Source of the DNA: Trichoplax sp. H2
Taxonomy: Eukaryota > Placozoa > Uniplacotomia > Trichoplacea
DNA length: 64,000 nucleotides
Assembly: GCA_003344405.1 (NCBI GenBank)
Contig: NOWV01000121.1
Location: 166,637-230,636, forward strand
Reading direction: 5' to 3'
Of the stretch, positions 48,101 through 62,842 are shown in pieces. Positions within the stretch are counted from its first letter, which is position 1, and each line of letters begins with the position of its first letter. The notes under the pieces are model-generated. The model saw only the letters and a list, made by a program, of their open reading frames with translations. It ran no database searches and was not told where the DNA came from. The translations under genes and the position numbers were made by a program.

Positions 48101-51100
48101 TCAAAAACATTTTGCTGGTTGTAACAATAAGTTATTAACTATAACAAAAGTTACTGTACAGTGTACGGTATGGACATTAAGCTTTATTAAAAAAGAATTT
48201 AGTGAAAAAAGCGCTAGAGTTCATGTAGAAGGAGATAGGATCCGGGTTTTGTTGTACAGAAAATTTTTATCCTCCCTCCTTTTCCCTCCAAATCGAAAAG
48301 GGTTGTATATAGTGCTATTCTATTCTTGCTCGAACTATTGTACAGTAGATGGCATTCTATTTTATAACACGGAAATTCATCGCCAATTATCGTCATGCTT
48401 TAAAATATCATAATTAATAAAATTGTTTATCTTACCAAATGTTAGCCATATTAATAGATGGATAAGAACATTCCGAGAAAATTTTTGAATCATTCTCCAA
48501 AATTATACACAGTATGATATAACTGGTGGTGTATTTCTCTTGCAGTCTTGCTATTTTCCGTCATCGACTGTCTTGACGAACCAACGTAGAACCTATTTTT
48601 GTACTAATACGGTAATATGGGACCATGTATGGCTTGTACTTGTATTTTAACCTACAGTATGTCTTGACATATCAATTAATCACAGCCGTGCTAGGGAGTA
48701 GAGAGAGACCGGTCTCTAGGCGGTACCACCACCGTGTCAACGGCAACAAATCTACAGTCGGAAGTACTAGCAGTGCGGTACTACAGTACTGTACTGTACT
48801 GTACTGTTATCGTGTACTGAATGTGTGTACTGGACTCCGTGAACCTGCACAGTACAGTACACTAAGTGTACGTACAGTACAGTGCATAGGTGGCTCGTAA
48901 AACAATGCGTACGAACAATGAAAATTGTACTGTACTGTAGGATAAAATGCAAGATAAAGAAAAAAGGCGTTTTTCTTTTCTTTTTCTTTTGCATACTGTA
49001 CAGTACAGTAGAGATAAAAAGAAAGAAAGAAAAATGGCTATGCTTTTACAGTTGCAGTGCTGTACATGCATAGTTTTACAGATTTACCGTCATTTTTTGT
49101 GCCAATTTTTAGATCTTTTACCTCTCCAAAAATGGCTTCCAGTGTGCTGTATAGTACTGTATACTGGGGTATTAGCTCTATATGGTACAGTGCACACTGT
49201 TTACGGTTAAAAGATTAATTTTATCTCTATGTTAACAAAGATAAAGATTAACAAAGATGTAACAAAGATAAAGATTACTATTGATGGACTTCAGACCTAC
49301 ATACTGTATTGTGCAGATTCGGATCCGGACCGGACCAGACCATGAAGACCTGTACACTGTACAGTACAGTACTGCACTCCGCAGTCCACACTCCACAGTA
49401 TCTAGTGTACAATACGTACTGTAATGTACGCTGTAAAGTACTGTACATACGGCAAGTCACGTGATATGTACGTCTCCCTAGCATACTGTTACTCGTAAGT
49501 CGTAACATTGGTCTTAATGGTCTTAATCGTCAACGTAACTTTTAAATATTGCCTTCCGCAAACTTCAAATTGCATTGTGTGGAGATTAGGTAAAGAGATA
49601 AATATTGTACATGGTGTTGCGATTACAGTCCATTTTCAAAGACTACAAATACAGTATCCCATTTTTCGCTTTATCTGCTCGTACTTGTACCAAACTGATG
49701 TTAAAATTGGTTCATCTGCGCGCTTGTCTGTACAGTACAGTACATGAATAGAGGGTTACCCTAGTAACAACTTATAATCAATGGTTCGCGTATCGTGTAC
49801 TCGAATACAGGAAAGTTCGATAAGTAAATAAAACTAACTGAAAGTGAAATTAGTATTTTGATAAGATGACGCCTCCGATCATGTAGGAAAGCGTTGGTAT
49901 TTTTTTTACTGTGATACGTAGAATAAGTTAAAAGCTTGTGATACTAAAGTACGAGTAATTTATATTATAGTAATGCAATGGAATTTCATTCATGTCAGTA
50001 TTTGCGCAGGCAGCAAAAACATCTGTTGTGACTTATATCAGTAATAATGATTAATTGAATTTAATACGGTATATTATATATTGATTGTTAACACAGTAAT
50101 TAGCTGATAGTTAAGTACCCCTGCAAATGGAATTAAACCTCATCACAGATGTTTAGGTATACGTAATACTGTACTTCAAGGGCTGATCAAGGATCATACA
50201 ATGCTATTGAAACTCTAGTTGTAAAGCAAGGTATGTAGAGATTAATTATGATTTGAAATCGATGTATACTTTATAAATCTCTGAGAAAATAATGATGCGC
50301 AGTTTGAATTCTTGTAATTAGTTACTTGATGATAAATAGGCCCGGGTAGGGTACATTTCGATATATATATATTGTATATATACAGTATATAAATTGTACA
50401 ATAGTTATTATTAAAATTCTTATCTGACTTATAATAAGGAGCCAAGATTACTATAGTAACTTGCAGTATAATACATTTGACGATCAATTTCAAGTTTTCA
50501 GCCAAATGAAAGTAAAAGTGAAGTGGTACAAGTACTGTACTGAAGATATCATCAAGTTATACAAAATCTTCAAGTATACTCTTATAGAATTTAGCTAAGA
50601 CTAGCAACTCAACACACTGGTATTCCTTAATCATAGGGTAGAGCCATTGCCATCAACGTATTGACAGAAGCAAATTTCTCCGCATCTACAATAATTAGTT
50701 CATTTGTTAACTATATTCACTTCTCATAGTACAAGTATCATGAGAGGTGACTGTACATGAAATATACAGGCTTAATAGCACAAGGTATACCGGATCATCA
50801 ATGATTCAAATCTTTAATCTTTATTATCAAATTCTAAGCTAGTTTTTTCAAATTTTTATACCGAATATGAGAACCTTGCAAAGTTATATTCAAATATAGC
50901 CATAGAAAGCAAACAAAAGCAACTACAGTAAACATCCTAACATCACATATAGCAGTATCTAGTAAATCCAATTTCGGTACTTTTATTGCCTATTAATTGA
51001 AACCTAAGACAAATTTTTGTTAACTACTATCCTTAAGCTAAGCGAATACTTACTATCAAATTTCAAAACGAGTTGATTATTTACCTTAGCTAGTTAGTAT

Positions 51101-51432
51101 CTGCAATCAAATGTTGCTGTACTGCAGGTAGTATCATATAAATGATGATCATAGTAAAAAAATTTAACTTAATGTAAAGCAAAATGGCAGCCAAAAGTAG
51201 CTACATACTATCATAGTCCCTAATCAAAGTCTTCAGGTATCTAGCATCGCCGTAGTTAAAAATAAATCGCAACCTCCCATGCACGTATAAAGTAAGGACT
51301 ATTCAATATAGTTCCAGGTACGAGCGTTATCATGTAGACATTCAATTTAAGCATATGGCAGTTAATATGTGAAAATAAGAGTAGTAAAATCATTGATAAC
51401 CAGTTAATCATTTAATTTAATGTACTTAATAG
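45111..51432. other. Intergenic, no gene seen
   Basis: The region lies between the large receptor's 5' end and the NOS 3' end. Open frames up to 108 codons are present but have no family resemblance, no convincing splice partners and often overlap repeats. It contains a TACWG cluster at 48.8-49.5 kb and TA-rich runs near 50360-50390. Confidence 0.5.
48780..49465. repeat. Scattered TACWG pentamer repeat cluster
   Basis: Tracts at 48783-48807, 48850-48880, 48995-49011 and 49350-49370, plus single units to 49455, with unrelated spacers. A mirror-like A/G-rich and T/C-rich stretch (48955-49035) lies inside. Confidence 0.75.
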
Positions 51433-54400
51433 CTACTCGTCTTCATAACTTTCTATACTAGAGATATTCAGTTGTTCGCCACTGAACGAAGCAGATATGG
51501 ACATGGTTGGACCATCGGAGCCAGGCATTGAAAAAATTCGAGAGCTGAAAAAATAATATTGTAACTGGCTGATAAACAAAAAATCTGCTTTATCGCTAAT
51601 GTTTAAAATATGATTAAAAGACACTGTAGTAGTCATCTTACAGAGATTGTGACTTTTGTTCTGGAACTTCGTCTTCGGTTCGCATTACAACGTCTACCGA
51701 AATTCCACGTTCTAGTGGACTCGTATCTAATTTCTGCCTGGCTCGAACTTTATCTACCTAAGCAAACCATTCATAAACTCTAGTTATGTTTTAGTTATTA
51801 AAGATGTCATCCACAGTACTTTACTATTGAGCATAGAAGTAATAGCTGAATATCGCTGTAAAGGACTTTAATCATAATATTTAAAGAAAAAAACAAATTC
51901 TTTTTAACATGAAGGTCTCTATGTCACACTACCTACCAAATTAGCTATTCCATTGCCATCACCTTTGTTAGACTAAGTAAAAATTTAAAATTATCAGGCA
52001 GGTTAAAAACTAGCATTCTTACAATTAGAGTTAGCAAACACTTAATACCTAGGCGTATTTTACGCGTCACGAGTAAAAATATACCACGTCAATGCAATAT
52101 ACTGTTTATGTAGTTGGCTATTGCTTCAGGAATTATAGAAAGACCCGCTTATAATTAAGTTACTAACGCTACAATCAACATCAACGAGAAGTACTTGAAC
52201 ACTCATATCGTTTCAGTTAGAATTTATAGTACCTTTCGAAATTCATGTTTACGGATCATGACCCAGGCTCTGAATGTTATGAAGGTATAAGACAGAAATT
52301 GATGATTTGTTCAGTGAATAACGTAGTACAAAACAGAACTGTACTTCACACATTACTCTTTAGGTATATTTATGGACTTTACCTCTGTGCCGCTTTTCGA
52401 ATCCTTTCGGTAACTTCCCCTGTCCGTAAGGTAATACCGAAAATATCTTCATGATATCTACCCCTTTCCTGTCGTATTGAGCGCATTGGCCGTTGATTAA
52501 TCGTAATTCAAGGTCTTTAAATAGTAGTTGATTTCTTACCTTCATAGTTTTTACGTATTCTATAGCGTCTTCTTGGTCGAAAAGTCCGTAGTCAATTAAC
52601 AGGTTCTATTAATAGCAATAGTTAACCTAACATCAGAAATCATGACAGACAATGAAAGACAGTAACAGAAATCGCTAGCCTGAACCTGAATCGTTCTTGA
52701 GACATCAGCTGCCATAGAGACATCACCACATACATAGATATGTCCGTCCTCATCTAAAATCGTATGTAATAAATCTCCACCGTGATCCTTCATTAAATCT
52801 TGTACGTATCGCTGTCGTAAAGATATTAATAATGTTATTGCAGTCAGCAAAGTCGTGTTTAAAAGGCGTGATAAAATAAATAGAGCATTGATTATTACTA
52901 AATTATACTCGTTATCAAAGAAACACGGTTACAATCTTAACCTTTTGTTGGCCAGGTTCTCTAGAATAGGCCTTGTGAACTACATCGAGTACACCATTTG
53001 TTAAACAATCTTTCAATTCGTCCATGTAAATATCGTCCTTAGTTGATTCTCTGCATCCAAAGAATAACGTCATTTTACCAAATCTAGTTTCTAGATCTTC
53101 GTTTTCTGTAGGTGTTAATGGGGGAGTATCAATGCCGGTTGGAATTTCAGTATCTTCATAATCTACAGAAATATGTAGCAATTTAGAACATCATTAGTTA
53201 AGGTTTTTAATTTTAGAGCAGAAAGGTTTGCATACATCATCGAGTCGAATCAGAAAATATGAGGATTGGAAGATTCACTATCTAATGTTTTTAAATTCTG
53301 TATGGCTAACCATCTTTACGCCACAGCTGAATATAATATAATCATGCACGTCAAAACATCAAGCTAGTAGAGTGTACCTTTAGTAACCGTAACAGGAAAT
53401 GCTGCTTCTCTATTCTTGTCTGCTAGTCTCTGCTGCCAAAAACTTCTAAATGGAGCAATTCCGGTTCCAGGTCCAATCATAATTATAGGAACTGACTGAT
53501 CAGGCGGCATACGAAAACCGTGTGCTCTATTACGAGATTGTATAAAAGTATAATGAGCATAGCTGATATTAAGATTTCAAATCATCTACAGAAGTCTATT
53601 TGCATCTAAAATTCCAATCTGTTGATGAACAAGTACTAGCAAATGTTGAAAGGTAAGTATACTCTTAACCATATCAATCGGTCTAAGAATACACTATATT
53701 TGTGAATATTTCTTGCAGAGTACTAGTAACCTACGGTACTGAGAACCGCATAGAACCGATCAAGTAGGCAACAGGGTTTCTATGGTACTAAACAAACATG
53801 TACTTAATATACCAATTACGCGGTATGAAAGGCTAGCTTCAACTTGGCAGTTCACGTCATTTACTAAGATTTAAACACGACTGTGCAGTATAGAACCGTA
53901 AAGAAAAACTAAACTCATTAGCCTACCGTTTTGCAAACAGAAGAAGGTCTAATAATAATACATAAAAACTCTGAAATACATTTGATTTGTTGCATTAATT
54001 CTCTTCTTTAGTTAAATGAGATTCTACTAATTAAATAAGAATACATTCATTAGCAGTATACTCGATCTAATTTACTGAATTTAGTTTTATTTCTTCGGGA
54101 CTAGTAACAACTTTAGTTGAGTAGGAAACATCCCGTCAAACTACATCAATAAATTCATTCAAAAATGTATATGCAAATATTTGTCAGTATCTTAAATTTT
54201 AGATTTACTCACGCTCTTATAAAACATGGAACACTTTCTCCTTCTTTTAACGAATTAAGCCAATTCGAACAAATACCACGACGTAGCTTACCTGACTTTG
54301 TGTGATAAGCAACTACAGATACCGTAATATGAATCTCATCCGGGGTCATTGCCATAGATGATGAAATTGAATAGTAACGCTAGGAAGTAACGTTAATTTT

Positions 54401-57400
54401 GTCAATTTCAGAGGTCACCAGACAATCATATACTAATTAAGATTTAAAGCAAGATATATCTACTTGTTTTAATCTCGGCAGCTTCAACAGAAGTAAAGTT
54501 GCTGGTAATCGTACGGAGGGAAATTCTTCAATTACATCAATTAAACCTGGATTTTTCCAGAATTTCCAATCTTCATACTCTTTTGAACCCTAGGGCAACA
54601 ATGGTAAAACTTATTCACATCGATTACAGGTGAGATGCTGAAAATATTGAAATTCAAGATGTTACTAATATATTTTTTTAGTGGAAGTACTTTTGCTAAT
54701 TCTGCAAGTTTATTCCGATCATTTTGGTCCATAGCCTATAAGAAATATACAAAAACATCAGCAGCTTTGATAAGTAGTAATATATACGGCGATACAAATG
54801 AGCGGTGAATAATCTCGTATATAAATGATAGTATTGCTAAAAGATTAGACGCATTCTTGCCATCTTAGATCATTAACTAATTTATCGCATTACCAGACTA
54901 GTCAAACAGTGCAAAAATTGTGGCGTTGGCGGAGAAGTAATATCAATAAATCGCATAAATGCTTCTCTTAGCGTAAAAGTGGCCGGCATATGAGTGTCAA
55001 CAGTCCAAATACCCTCTGATTATAAGAATGAGATAACAAAACTTTCATATAGCGTACATCAAAATTTTTAATAACAGTTAATCATTACCGTTACTTAAAT
55101 ACTCCAGCTGAGTAGTAATATCTGAAGATTCTTTATCAGCTAGTTTGCGTAATAGTTGATCCACTATTTCCGGATCGTTACGTGGGAAAACTGATAAATG
55201 ATCACCCGGAAAGTAGCACAAATTGGATTCGCTTGCCTTTTTCAGTTTAACAAGTACGGTAGAACGCCTAAAATAATGCAGTCAATTTTGCTCGATTGAA
55301 TATTAATACATACAGTATACTAGTAGTATGAAACACATCGATCAAGCTGTTATAATATACTATCAATGAATAATTGCGTAAGATAGATTTAAATCGATCA
55401 ATAGTCAGTTAAATCTTATTACAAACAATTAATTAATTAAACTAAAATTGTAACCGCTATTATATGAGTTTACTAATTGATATTGCTCACAGTGAAGATG
55501 ATGACTGTAAATTCGTAACCGAAAGAACGGTAAGGGGTTCAATGTGTGTTGAATGAAGTTCAGATAAAGCTGATAATAGTGCCAGTAACAGAAATTAAGT
55601 AATAGAATTTAAATTAAAATTAATAAGTTATAGAGTTTTTCAATTGCAATTAATTTTTAAACATCGCGCTAAAGAATTTCTTAATTTATAACTACAAGAA
55701 CTACAATCGAATCACCTTCCAAGAGTCCCGCTGCTGTCTTCTTTTTATCAAATACTAGCCGAAAATTATTCTCCGACCAAGATGGTATAGTTGTTAGTGA
55801 GGTAGTAGCATCTGAATGATCCACTGCATCAATACAGAATGTCTCACAAGCAGCCTTACAAGTCAATATGTACATTGGAAGTTCAATCAAAATAAGAAAT
55901 TTAATGATTATTATATATTAGCAGATGTATATACAACCGCGATAAATATTTAAAAAAGATAAATCGAATGATTATACACAAATCAATAGTCCGGTTATAA
56001 CTGATTAAATACCCGAAAAGCTTTTCCAGCCCACGACCTAAATGATTCCTCCTGCCCGCAAAGTTCATCCCCTTCCCCTAAAGGACAAATCCTCTCACCA
56101 CCAAAGTCGCACAGTAAAGTATCTAGCGATCTCCCAAATGCACAAAAATTTTCTCCGTACGCCCGGGATCCTAATGCAAAAACGGAATATCTACGCAAGC
56201 ATAGTTCATTAATGCATTTCTGATATCATTTGATCATATTCTACATCATAATAGATGCAGTACGTTCAGTGAAAGTGCTACTTTCTGGTAACTTACTTTA
56301 CATTTATCATAAACGAAGAAGTTCGATCTTCAGTTTCGTTGGCGCGCAGCTTACTTTTACGTCTTGGTAAATGTAAACTACCAGTTCTAGAGGCGTTTCT
56401 ATTTAAAAGTAGATAAGTGTTTTGTAGCGTTATTATATAAATAACTATAATTTGCCCTAAGTAAACCGTTATATGATATTGAAACAAAATTTTAATCTAC
56501 AATCGCTCTCGCTAACAAATCAATTGGATGTGCCCGAAAATGTAATCTTCTACCAAATTCCTAAATATTAATACGTTAATATGTGTTAAGACCTAAGACG
56601 TACTGGATAAGGCGAAAAGGAAAATTTTTATGTTAATATAATGTGAAACCTCGCCGTTATGTGGTGCTTCAGCATTACCAAAAGTGCTAGCTACAATAAA
56701 GACTAACTTCTCATAATCCAAGTTACTAAAATCATAGTCTGCCATACAAACGACCTAAATGTTCACCAAATTATAAAAAAAATAGAGATCTAATATAGCA
56801 ACAGGTCGAGTAATAGCTACAGGTCTAACTTTATTTTCAATATCACAAAAAGTTCTAAGAAAGTTTGCGCAGCTACTCTAATTATCGATCAGCAGTTCAT
56901 ATCATAGATCACATCCGTCGCCCAGTAAGTCTGACCTTAGCATCAAATTTAATATCAAGTAACTTCTTTAACATCTTAGCATATCTTTCTGAAGTTCCGG
57001 TTTCAGTAGCGTATAAAATTGTTGCCCTAATTCGCTTTGCTAATACCTTACCCATTAAGTCTGTAGAGACTACAACAAGCCTGCAGAAGTAGATGGATAG
57101 ATAAAAGACGTTAATTCTGAAAGATTTTAGGCCGTTTCACGCAAAATTAAAGTGAACATTCTTTCTAATAATAACTTAAATAATGCGGTCGCTATCGGTA
57201 TTCAAAATATAAATTGAGAGCCAGCGACTGTTACATGATAATAAATCATACTACTAATTACTTGGCGATATCTTTAAATTTTCGCTGAGACCCCTTGGTA
57301 TGAATTTTCCATGGATCTTCCTAAAACAAAGAACATACGTTCATGATTTATCAATATCAAATAGATGGCATGTACGTTAAAGTTGGTTCTTGTATTGACT

Positions 57401-60400
57401 CTAGGCTAACCTGATACTCAAACGATGGCTTGATTTTATAATTCAACATTTCCTGTATGGAAAATAATTCTACTTTTAATGATATATATGTCGAATACCT
57501 AGACCCGTCAATGTTTTTAAGATCGTCATTTCCTTTTCTTTACCTGATGATACACTTTTGTCGCTGATCCTGATATCGGAGGAACTATCCATACCCAATC
57601 AGCAGGACAGCCACCGCGTAACTTTTGCTGTTGAGCGTTAATGCATGAAATATCCATTAGCTTAATACATACTGCTCTGTAGCAGGCTTGTTATATATAT
57701 ATGTATCTATTGTAAGCAATAACTTAGAATGTTTTCAACCTCATTGTCTAAATGTTGCATAAACGTATTTGAAGCAGTATGATGGTCAACCAAGGTGACT
57801 TTATGTTTCTTAAGTAAACAGAACGCGGGAACAGATTATCGTTATACGAAATGATTAGTTAAATGTACACTTGTAGGATCAATGCGGCAGTTTAGGATAC
57901 GATGGTAGCTATTACATTATCGCGAAATATATTGCTATTCTACGCCTTTCATCGAATTTCAGTATAAGATTTTACTAACCAGAAAGCTATGCATAACTGC
58001 ACGGTTTAGTTCCACTATTGCTTTATCTCGCCATAACGTTGTCTCACTTCGAGTATCAAGTTTTAGGTATTGAGCAACCGGCTACGGATAGAATGCAAGA
58101 TTATTATCGTGTTAATCTGCTAAGAACCTACGTTCCTCTTAACAGAATCATTTATAACAGGCATAAAAGTTAATGAAATGTCAGCATATGTACTTTACAC
58201 AAATTGTATCGATTAGTATCCCCTAAGTCCCTAGCGCCAATTTCGGTCACCATATACCTAAGCACACAAACGATAGATCAAATTTTTTTCACTTACACCA
58301 GCTGCACATAACCATTTTCCCCTCATAATAATGTTACTATGTAATACGTACCATCCATTAAAGGGGCAAGCTGGAAATTCCACCCCTCCAATATCGAGTA
58401 AAAGACACGAGACTGCTGGTAACGCATACCATCGCAGTTTAAGTTCCTCAAACCAATCATACCTAATCAAGTTTCAAAAAATAGGTACAAGATGTGTAGA
58501 ACCTTAAACTATTTGGTAACCATCTATAAACAACATGACTATAGATAGCTATTACCAACAGCGATGAATTAATGATCAAAGTTTTACTAGTACAATATTA
58601 AGTTCTTACTAGTTTAAGAAGACTTACTCAGGATGAGAAATAGGCACTTCTAGAATTAATTCTTCGGGTATTTCAAATAAGTGGGGTTCGGTTCCGTTAG
58701 CTTGCAATAGAAGTGGTAACACATCGAACATGCCTCCATTACCTCGCCAACCATACGATTGGCATATCTAATATTATTCATCAATGTAACCGAATAATTA
58801 TTAACTTCGCTGCATTCTTTGTATATCTATTTATACAATTACTAGCTGGAATTAAATTGATTCTAAAGCAAAATTAGGCGAAAATTGTATCTCATCACAC
58901 TATGGTAGTACTATGTACTATACACTTTAATTTGAATAGACAAGGTCATAAACTCCTATATATGAACACCATCTGCTGATACTTGTTATTTGATGTTAGT
59001 ACCTTTGTAAATTCGATATTTGAAGGATCACCTATCACAGAACCGTCAGCTTGCTCATATCCTGCGTAGCGAATTAGCTGAACATTCCAAACACGAAAAT
59101 CATGCATACTATCACGTCTTGGAGGAAATACTGTGATCGACGACCTGTTTATTTCAATAAAATTACCAATATAGTTCAAAAGTGGGACTAAAATTTTTTC
59201 TACTATTTACTTTCTAAAGAAACAATTTATGTTTTAGCAGTCACAGCAAATAAATTTAAAGATCTACCAATCGCTGACAATATGTTATAATTTCTGATAA
59301 TAAGGATGATAATATAAACTCTAATCTCTTTTAGGTTATGCGAATATTGTACGATATCTCAATTGGCATTGACAGGCAATCAAACATTACAATACAACTG
59401 ATAAGATTATATTACAAACCTTATATTACCCTTATTGGTGGCGTACTTTACATGATCAGTGATAGCATTAAACATATCTTCTGGTGTAACTGCATCCCTT
59501 GCATCAAATACCTACAAGTTAGAATATATATTGAAAAATATAAGCAATGACAGCGATTTAATAAATTTGTAAAAAATTCTTCTTGCCTAATAAATCCTAC
59601 AATATACCATACAATGTGACTATAAGATATATGAAAGCAATAAGTAGTGATGCTTTCATGCCGGTAAATAATATGTCATATACTGTACGTGTGCTATAAA
59701 GTAGCAAGTTACAGCAAATTAATATGATACTATAGCAGTATTAAAAAGTGTTAATCAATCTTTTTACATGTTGCACTCCATATTTTAAGAAATGAAAGAT
59801 ACGTTTTAGGATAAGGAAATTATGAAGTAGATCAAGTTATGCTTTTGCAAGGTACTGTACAAACATGTAAATTCCCCCATTGAATGCGTCCAATACATCG
59901 AGAAGCATTTCTCCAAGCTAGTCTGCAACCGTAAGTTAACTCTTGCTCTGTAAGTTCGTAAAGTCCTTTGGCTTGGATTTCATCAATTACATCAGCTTGG
60001 CGCTTTAAGTGAGCTTCCGTATTTTCCCTACGAAGTAGTATTTTATTGTGAACCCATCGTTTAAATACATATCAATTGTAACAGCTTCTTAAGTTGCAAT
60101 AGATTATTCAATTATTATAAACTCTATTTCGCTTCGTAGATAATAAGCGAACTACAAATTACAGTACTGTGATACGTTGTAAATTGATATACATTTCTAG
60201 TACAAATGGTCTAATTCGGTCAAGTTACTATGCTAAATTGTGAAATATTTAAATTACGTGATTACTTCCGAAGCGATGCGTAATATTCCATCAAGAAATC
60301 TTTAGCTTCTTTAATTACTACTTCTTTCGGCTTCAGACCATTATGTCGCTTCGTTTGACTAGGAACTTGCATTAACGATCCTAAGCATCTTCTGAAAGTA

Positions 60401-61623
60401 CAGCCAGGGGTCTAATCCATTAAATAGATTCGTAGTTACCATTTAATTGTATACCATGGAAACAATTGGTAAGTTATTCAGATCATACAAATCGTGATTC
60501 TGATAAACAATATATACATATATTTATATAATCTATAGATTTACGGGTATAGTCTGTAATTGTGTCGGAGGATCAAGCAATAAAATTCGGCTATACGACA
60601 TACGAGTTAATTTAATTTTACATTGATTCTATACTAGTAGCTTTTAATTACAGCTATCAGCTTTATGATTAAATCCGGGTACGTGTAAACATCAGCAGCA
60701 TGCCAATGATACGTTTCAGAGTTAAACTAATGTAACATAAGAATTCTCAATATCTCCAATGCTTTGTTTTATTACTTTTCTTTTAATACCCCTAGGGAGG
60801 GTATAAAAATGTACTAAAATTATTGGGTGAAAGGGTAGAATTATCGTAGTTAGCTTATAACAGCGATAAATAGGCAATGACAGCTATCATCAATTCCTGT
60901 TACTACACGAATAGTCCGAATTTTTGATACGTTTCTTGGATTTTCCAATAGTACGAATGTGAGCCCACTAATCTTATTCATCATTGAAGCGTATTTAAGA
61001 CATAGGAAATGGAACTAATAGTAGTGTATATGCAATATACTGTACATATATCCAGAATATCAACAATTTATATGGGTTAAAGGTAAAATATATTAAATAT
61101 TCATGTTATTAATGCGTCTCTTATCAAGTAGTAAATTAGCCAATCAAAACGGGGATAGAATCACCATGTCCGTGATAGAAAACGGATATAACATTTTATG
61201 TATTAGAATAAATATATCTCTCTCTCTCTCTATATAGTATCTCTATATAAAATAATTGTGTTCGAATTATATTTTTTCTATGGTACAGTATCGCCACCAA
61301 TCAAATTTGTGCAAATCACTCATAATAATATAGAATTGATTACTATGCTTTCTTGACTCACTTACTAATATACGCATATACTAGTGTTTTGTTAAATGCT
61401 AATTTCTGACTCCGACTCCGCTGCGGAAAATTGCAATCAACTTGTATCTAAATAATCCTATAATTATACTAACCGTAGCTGCTTGCTGATGAAAAGTGTC
61501 GGTATTCTGCTCGCCTGTTAGTAAATTTTGCAGGCGTATGAAGCTTGGTCCATTAGAATCACTGTTCGGTGAGGACACAGTCGCAGGACTTGGCCATAGC
61601 CATTCTTGACCCTTACCATCCAT
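51433..61623 (-). CDS. NOS: Nitric oxide synthase
   Basis: Makes NO and citrulline from L-arginine. Exons, 5' to 3': 61623-61474, 60391-60266, 60027-59865, 59511-59420, 59144-59003, 58767-58628, 58462-58352, 58257-58194, 58081-57980, 57808-57740, 57627-57544, 57452-57411, 57320-57262, 57080-56936, 56754-56650, 56560-56517, 56398-56297, 56190-56013, 55854-55716, 55569-55491, 55267-55089, 55015-54894, 54735-54691, 54589-54464, 54379-54213, 53526-53378, 53162-52942, 52811-52686, 52605-52540, 52468-52383, a possible 10-nt exon 51972-51963, 51757-51642, 51544-51433. This gives about 1220 residues. Oxygenase: heme Cys in [13 protein letters not shown], substrate Glu in HQEMLNY, pterin region [14 protein letters not shown]. 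Calmodulin segment: [149 protein letters not shown]. It ends [10 protein letters not shown] small exon with the first zinc Cys, between 61474 and 60391, was not found. There is no N-terminal PDZ domain in the exons seen. Confidence 0.95.
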
Positions 61624-62842
61624 ATCTGCAGTATGTGACTGTGTTCAGCTGTAAACATGAGCATACTACATTAGATTGTCATTATTATCCGTATTTTGTA
61701 TCTGCGTACTTTAAACACATATTCCGCACTTACGTAATCCCTATACTACAAAATATGTGTTAAGTCGGACGGACTAAGTAGTCTATGGTCAGATTAGAAT
61801 TAATTATGCAATGGTGTAGAGTGAAGGGCTTTCATAAAGGTATGTATTATTGGAATACGTATACTTTTCCGATACTCTTGGTTGTAGTAAGAGTAAAAGG
61901 GGAAAAGCAAGATTCCAGAAAATAGATTACTGAACTGTACAGTTAAGGTGTATTACCAAAGATCCATTTAGTAATTCATGCTAGAGATTCTTTACCTGAC
62001 TGTACTGTATTAATTAATTCAATACACTAGAATTTTTTGGAAATTTTGTCAACCTGCAACCAGTATAATTATTGTAATCATAGTTGCGTGCTAGTAGGGA
62101 TATAGTAGAAGTCAATTTTTCTGAGAAACCCTGGCACGTAGATGTCAGCAGAAAAAATAATTGATGATTAGGTTCCGATGATGTAGCGATCCCTGACATA
62201 ACCAACGTATGAGTATCTAGGGTTGATGCGTTGAAGCGCTACAGGTGGTAAATGACACGTTTCAGATAAAAGAGGGATTTAAACCTGTAAAATATGAACT
62301 AAAGCAGACTAATAAGCACCAAAGTGAATTTTCTTAATAGAGGTGGATCAACAATAGTACAGTATATCTACAGTATATATAACATCGATATGCACGTATA
62401 AAAACTGTAAATAAGTTAGCCAATTGGTGAAAGTAGATTATAGTATGGTCACGTATGACCGCCGATATTGTATAGTATAGTACAGGACTGTATGGTTCAA
62501 CTATATCATACACAAGTTATCATAGGCACCGTGTCTACTAGAGTCTTAACATTTCCTATCGACCGATGTACATCCGGATATACGATAACTGCTGTATTAA
62601 TAATAACTTTAAGTTTCAAATCTTTTACCGTGCGGCTGTGCAATGTGTATGTAGGTTCATTTAATTTTATTTCATTTAATGACTTGTCAATAAATACATA
62701 CTGTATACGTCTACAGTAGTATATAATTGTTGCTTCATTGATCCATTAATTAAATTAAAATTAAATAACATTGTATACCATCGCGTATAGCATACCAACA
62801 TTGATACAAGTTAACTGGGTTGTATTGCCAACAAAAGCTTAC
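61624..62842. other. 5' flank of NOS, no gene seen
   Basis: Upstream side of the NOS gene, with an in-frame stop just before its ATG at 61623 unless a CAG splice acceptor there is used. It has a few TACWG units. No further coding exon could be supported. Confidence 0.45.

Noticed and set aside
45873-48413. Open frames of 60-108 codons in the 45-51 kb intergenic region
   Set aside because: No domain pattern, no consistent splice partners, and a composition like the surrounding non-coding DNA.
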